Source: Mesorhizobium loti (GTDB taxonomy: Bacteria; Pseudomonadota; Alphaproteobacteria; Rhizobiales; Rhizobiaceae). From it: a DNA stretch of 64,000 bases. Positions 60,999 through 64,000 of this stretch are shown here, piece after piece (the first letter of the stretch is position 1; every line of letters begins with the position of its first letter). A model generated the notes under the pieces. It ran no database searches, was not told the origin of the DNA, and worked only from the letters and a program-made list of their open reading frames with translations. Location of the stretch: contig AP017605.1 in assembly GCA_002356515.1 (NCBI GenBank), forward strand, positions 1,984,001 to 2,048,000, read 5' to 3'. The position numbers and the translations under genes are program-made.

Positions 60999-61859
60999 TC
61001 ATGCGGTCGCGTTCATGAGATGGTCCGATACCGTCGAGATGAACGCGCGAAGCCGCTGGAGACGCCGTAGGTCCCGGTGATATCCCATCCAGATGTCTCG
61101 CGCCGGCGGCGGCGTCGGCAGTTCCAGTCTGCGAATACCCGGGATCTGATTGCCGACTATGCGGGGCAGGACGGCGAGCCCGACCCCTTGCCTGCACATG
61201 CGCCCCTGGACGTTGCGGTTGTTCGATCGCAGGACCGGTCTCGCATTGGGGAAACTCTCGATGAGCCAAGCGATATCGGGGAACTGCCCGGTCGACGTAT
61301 CGTGGGTGATCAGCCGGAAACCGGTCCCGTCGCCATATTTGGGATCAGGCGACTCCTCCGCGATGTAGACGCCGTATTCAAGCCTGAAGAGCCGCCGCTG
61401 AACGACATCGGCAGTGTTGAACTCAACGATACGGAAAGCGACGTCGGCCTCCCGCTGGGCGAGGTTGAACAGGCGCGTGCCGGTCAGGATCTCGACGTCG
61501 ACATTGGGATAGGCTTTCGAGAAATCCGCGAGGATGGGAGGCAGGACATAGGCCCCGAACCAGTCCGCGGATGAAATGCGCAGATTGCCTTTGAGATCCT
61601 GATCTTGCCCCGCAAGCCGGCGCTCCATGGCCAGCGCGCCTTCTTCCATCTGCTCCGCCAGCGCGATGATCCCGTGGCCCTCTTCGGTCAGGACAAGACC
61701 GTCCGCGGTCCGCTGGAAGAGCGTGTGACCGATCGCCTGCTCTAATGCGCGCAAGCGTCTGCCGACGGTCGGATGGCTTGTCTGAAGAGAACGCGCGGCG
61801 CCGCCGAGCGTGCCGGTTCGCGCAACCGCAAGAAAGATTCTGACGTCACCCCATTCCAT
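60999..61859 (-). CDS. LysR-family transcriptional regulator
   Basis: 286 residues. N-terminal helix-turn-helix MEWGDVRIFLAVARTGTLGGAARSLQTSHPTVGRRLRALEQAIGHTLFQRTADGLVLTEEG, then a short effector domain (NLRISSADWFGAYVLPPILADFSKAYPNVDVEILTG). The SHPTVGRRLRALE type helix is typical of the group found with alpha/beta hydrolases or SDRs. Start 61859 chosen; a GTG 12 bases earlier is possible. Divergent from the secreted hydrolase gene with a perfect dyad between. Confidence 0.93.
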   Translation of the reverse strand: MEWGDVRIFLAVARTGTLGGAARSLQTSHPTVGRRLRALEQAIGHTLFQRTADGLVLTEEGHGIIALAEQMEEGALAMERRLAGQDQDLKGNLRISSADWFGAYVLPPILADFSKAYPNVDVEILTGTRLFNLAQREADVAFRIVEFNTADVVQRRLFRLEYGVYIAEESPDPKYGDGTGFRLITHDTSTGQFPDIAWLIESFPNARPVLRSNNRNVQGRMCRQGVGLAVLPRIVGNQIPGIRRLELPTPPPARDIWMGYHRDLRRLQRLRAFISTVSDHLMNATA

Positions 61860-61913
61860 CGCGACACCCACAAAACTGAACGCCGAGAATACATTTATGT
61901 CAGTTAAAGAACA

Positions 61914-61931
61914 AATCTAAGCACCTAGATT
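61914..61931. promoter_or_regulatory. Perfect 6-6-6 dyad between LysR and hydrolase genes
   Basis: AATCTA-AGCACC-TAGATT. Outer arms are perfect inverted repeats with a 6-bp spacer, in AT-rich DNA 64 bp before the hydrolase ATG. A LysR operator (T-N11-A form) is expected exactly here. Confidence 0.5.
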
Positions 61932-61995
61932 CCTGCCATCGGTCCATCGGACTGTCTCTCGTGTATCACCTCATATCATTCGGAAGGATCGGCAA

Positions 61996-62748
61996 ATGTC
62001 TCTCAAGTCTCTCTATCTCGGTGCTGCGGCTCTTGCAGTGGTGTTCGGCGCGCCCCCCGCTTTCGCGCAGCCGGCCCAAAATGTGATTTTGGTCCATGGC
62101 GCGTTGGTCGATGGCAGCGGCTGGAGGGGTGTTTATGAGCGCCTGGTAGCCAAGGGCTTGAAAGTTACGGTCGTTCAGGAACCGAACACTTCGCTGGCGG
62201 ATGACGTTCAGGCGGTTCACCGCGCTATCGAGCAGCAAAATGGGCCGGTTGTCCTCGTCGGCCACAGCTATGGTGGTCAGATCATCACCGAAGCCGGCAT
62301 CGACGCGAAGGTTTCGGCACTTGTCTATGTCGCGGCCATCGTTCCGGATGTTGGCGAGGGCGTAGGCGATGTGTTTGAGAAGTGGCCGAGCCCGACCGCG
62401 GACGCGTTCAAGCCGACTTCTGACGGCTTCCTGCTGTTCGATCCCGCGAAGTTCCGAGCGGGATTCGCCGCTGACCTGCCCAAGGCCGAGACGGATTTCA
62501 TGACTAACTCGCAGGTGCCGGTTTCGGCGAAGATCCTCGGAACCAAGACGCAGCACGCGGCCTGGAAGACCAAGCCGAGCTACGGCATCGTGGCCGGGCT
62601 GGACATGGCTGTCGGCGCCGAGGCGGAGCGGTCTATGTACAAGCGGGCAAGTGCGAAGGTCACCGAGGTGCCCGGTGCCAGCCATGCGGTTTATATCTCG
62701 CATCCGCTCGAAGTCGCCGATGTCATCGCGGAAGCGGCGAGCAAATGA
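61996..62748 (+). CDS. Secreted alpha/beta hydrolase
   Basis: 250 residues. A signal peptide (SLKSLYLGAAALAVVFGAPPAFA, cut after A24) is followed by an alpha/beta hydrolase fold: NVILVHGALVDGSGWRGVYERL (oxyanion HG), nucleophile S91 in VGHSYGG, and a C-terminal His in PGASHAVYISHP. The lipase/esterase-like subgroup with HGALVDGSGW is usually described only as alpha/beta hydrolase. It is divergent from LysR and precedes two genes of the same strand (a dehydrogenase remnant and an SDR). Substrate unknown. Confidence 0.9.
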   Translation: MSLKSLYLGAAALAVVFGAPPAFAQPAQNVILVHGALVDGSGWRGVYERLVAKGLKVTVVQEPNTSLADDVQAVHRAIEQQNGPVVLVGHSYGGQIITEAGIDAKVSALVYVAAIVPDVGEGVGDVFEKWPSPTADAFKPTSDGFLLFDPAKFRAGFAADLPKAETDFMTNSQVPVSAKILGTKTQHAAWKTKPSYGIVAGLDMAVGAEAERSMYKRASAKVTEVPGASHAVYISHPLEVADVIAEAASK

Positions 62749-62803
62749 AGCCGATGCCCTGATGTTCAGGCTCAGGGCTGCGGAAAGTTTCGTGGCCCAT
62801 GCG

Positions 62804-62827
62804 CCGAAGCCACCGCTGTGGCTTCGG
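62804..62827 (+). terminator. Perfect 10-bp hairpin after the alpha/beta hydrolase gene
   Basis: CCGAAGCCAC, loop CGCT, GTGGCTTCGG, 55 bp after the hydrolase stop. A strong GC stem with tetraloop, no T-run. Terminator-like or an mRNA end-stabilising structure. Confidence 0.5.
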
Positions 62828-63007
62828 CATCGCGACCGGCCAACTCATCGGTGCGGGTCTCCCGATTCTTGAAGCTGTCCACGAGGAGCTCAGCAAAGCT
62901 GTCTCGGCGGGCCTCGGGGAGAAGGACTGGTCGATCATGGCCGACATGACGGTTCGTGGCGGCGACAGCTTTGCGTCGTCTGAAAACAACTCGGAGAAGA
63001 AGTAATG
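62828..63007 (+). pseudogene. C-terminal remnant of a 3-hydroxyisobutyrate-dehydrogenase-type NAD-dependent oxidoreductase
   Basis: The frame GIATGQLIGAGLPILEAVHEELSKAVSAGLGEKDWSIMADMTVRGGD reads like the final helix region of the NAD-binding-11 domain in 3-hydroxyisobutyrate/6-phosphogluconate-like dehydrogenases (LPxLxAVxxxxxxAxxxGxGxxDWSxxxD). No N-terminal part exists: upstream is the stop of a hydrolase gene and a hairpin. The piece ends with TAA directly before the ATG of the SDR gene. It is therefore a decayed fragment, probably left by a deletion that joined hydrolase and SDR genes. Confidence 0.55.
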
Positions 63008-63829
63008 AAAACTTGGCTCATCACAGGCTGCTCAAGCGGCTTCGGCCAGCGGCTCGCGCTCGCCGCAGCACAGCGCGGCGACCGGGTGATCGCGACTGCC
63101 CGCAATGTCAAGACGATCGAGGAAATGGCCGAGCCTTTCGGCGACCGCATGATCACCTTGCCGCTCGATGTGACCGATGCTGCGGCAGCCGAGGCAGCGG
63201 TCGCAAAGGCGGTCGAGACATTCGGTGGGTTTGACGTGCTCGTGAACAATGCCGGCTACGCGCTATTCGGCGCGATCGAGGAAGGCAGGCCCGAGGAATA
63301 TCGGCCGATGTTCGAGGTAAACGTCTTCGGCCTGATCGAAACCACCAGAGCCGCGCTCCCCGTCCTACGACGTTCGGGGGGAACGATCGTCAACATGTCG
63401 TCCGGCGCGGGCATCGAGGGCCGCGGCGGCGGAGGCTATTACCACGCCGCCAAATTCGCCGTGGAAGGGATTTCCGAGGCGCTCGCCGGCGAGCTGGAGC
63501 CGTTCGGCATCCGCGTGCTGATCGTCGAGCCTGGGCCGTTTCGCACCGATTTTCTTGGCCGTTCGATCACGATGGCGGCCAACGAGATGCCGGAATACGC
63601 CGCGAGCTCGCGCAAGCACTATCGCGAAACCAACAATGGCAATCAGGCGGGCGATCCCGACAAGGCGATCGCGGTGATCCTGCAGGCAGTCGACGCCGAT
63701 GACGCCCCGCTTCATCTGCCGCTCGGCCCGATCGCGCACTCGATCGCTGAGCGAAAGCTGGCTGCATTCCGCAGCGATATCGACGCCTGGCGTGACGTCT
63801 CGATCGCCACCGATTTCGGCCAGCCCTAA
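63005..63829 (+). CDS. Short-chain dehydrogenase/reductase
   Basis: 274 residues. Nucleotide site TGCSSGFGQRLALAAAQRGDRVIATARN, NNAGYALFGAIEEGRPEEYRPMFEVNVFGLIETTRAALP, catalytic Ser in NMSSGAGIEGRGGGGYYHAAKFAVEGISEALAGEL (Tyr-x-x-x-Lys). The C-terminal ADDAPLHLPLGPIAHSIAERKLAAF is characteristic of a subgroup common in proteobacteria. The ATG touches the stop of the dehydrogenase remnant. The next gene, an alpha/beta hydrolase, lies 50 bp further on. Confidence 0.93.
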   Translation: MKTWLITGCSSGFGQRLALAAAQRGDRVIATARNVKTIEEMAEPFGDRMITLPLDVTDAAAAEAAVAKAVETFGGFDVLVNNAGYALFGAIEEGRPEEYRPMFEVNVFGLIETTRAALPVLRRSGGTIVNMSSGAGIEGRGGGGYYHAAKFAVEGISEALAGELEPFGIRVLIVEPGPFRTDFLGRSITMAANEMPEYAASSRKHYRETNNGNQAGDPDKAIAVILQAVDADDAPLHLPLGPIAHSIAERKLAAFRSDIDAWRDVSIATDFGQP

Positions 63830-63879
63830 GCGCTGGCCGCGAGCTCTCTTTGAACGTCAGCTTCGATTGGAAAGCGATC

Positions 63880-64000
63880 ATGATCGCAACTTTGAAGGGG
63901 TTTACCCAGCAACTGGTGCCGGTGAATGGCATCAAGATCAACGCCGTCACGGGAGGCTCAGGCCCGCCGATCCTTCTGCTTCACGGCTGGCCGGAAACAT
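63880..64000 (+). CDS. Alpha/beta hydrolase (3' end outside window)
   Basis: Forty codons visible from ATG 63880: MIATLKGFTQQLVPVNGIKI then LLLHGWPET at the window end. This is the first beta strands and the oxyanion loop HGWPE of the epoxide-hydrolase/haloalkane-dehalogenase-like group of alpha/beta hydrolases. A shorter start is possible. It follows the SDR gene on the same strand. Confidence 0.7.
   Translation, partial: MIATLKGFTQQLVPVNGIKINAVTGGSGPPILLLHGWPET

Noticed and set aside
1..64000. CRISPR arrays, tRNA or rRNA genes, intact transposases, integrase or attachment sites
   Set aside because: Looked for and not seen. No regular direct-repeat array, no tRNA-like cloverleaf and no transposase or integrase motif was recognised by reading.

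Overview
The window reads as chromosomal DNA of a high-GC alphaproteobacterium of the order Hyphomicrobiales (Rhizobiales), most like Mesorhizobium or a close relative. The evidence is the codon and base composition, the very high density of ABC importers paired with small catabolic enzymes, the LysR/IclR/AraC/TetR regulators, and several intergenic palindromic repeats of the rhizobial kind. No rRNA, tRNA, CRISPR array, intact insertion sequence or replication origin was seen. Placement to genus is an inference from style, not from a marker gene.

Layout. 1-5.3 kb: a CUT1 sugar ABC importer (binding protein cut by the window edge, two permeases) with a GH127 beta-L-arabinofuranosidase-type enzyme, so probably uptake and trimming of arabinose-containing oligosaccharides. 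5.3-10.1 kb: an acyltransferase-3 membrane protein and small stress-type or housekeeping genes (two DUF1801 proteins, a glyoxalase-fold protein, an ArsR/AHSA1 pair, a ChaC-like cyclotransferase). 10.1-12.3 kb: an Hsp20 chaperone bordered by repeat hairpins, then a lower-GC patch with probable orphan polymorphic-toxin immunity genes. 12.3-15.7 kb: LysR plus divergent MFS exporter, a DUF2270 membrane protein and a small membrane protein. 15.8-23.5 kb: a peptide/nickel-type ABC importer (permeases, Tat-type binding protein, double ATPase) with an FMN monooxygenase of the NtaA/EmoA family and a duplicated DUF427 protein. 23.5-32.9 kb: a branched-chain-amino-acid-type importer with a fused permease-ATPase, a COG0523 GTPase and an amidohydrolase that overlap, then IclR and AraC regulators.

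33-36.2 kb: a tandem HD-GYP/LuxR-type regulator, a 90-residue protein and a periplasmic-binding-fold protein without a signal peptide, possibly a cytoplasmic sensory unit. 36.3-37.4 kb: a DOPA-dioxygenase-like protein and a 183-bp palindrome. 37.4-39.3 kb: an SPFH protein in a three-gene group. 39.7-43.9 kb: the most striking locus, a 1345-residue protein joining an XRE helix-turn-helix, an Mrr-like PD-(D/E)XK nuclease, a STAND-type P-loop NTPase and a long helical C-terminus, translationally coupled to a 67-residue single-pass membrane protein. This is a strong candidate for an Avs-like antiphage system of unusual architecture.

44.1-48.0 kb: a three-subunit molybdenum hydroxylase with a MoaD/ThiS-like protein. 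48.3-56.2 kb: an AHSA1 protein, an M20 amidohydrolase, a GGDEF-EAL membrane protein divergent from a SAM methyltransferase, a peroxiredoxin-like protein and a DUF1835/DUF3658 protein. 56.3-64 kb: a run of oxidoreductases (quinone oxidoreductase, three SDRs), two alpha/beta hydrolases, and TetR, ECF-sigma and LysR regulators, with one dehydrogenase remnant. All functional statements rest on reading motifs by eye; no database search was run.
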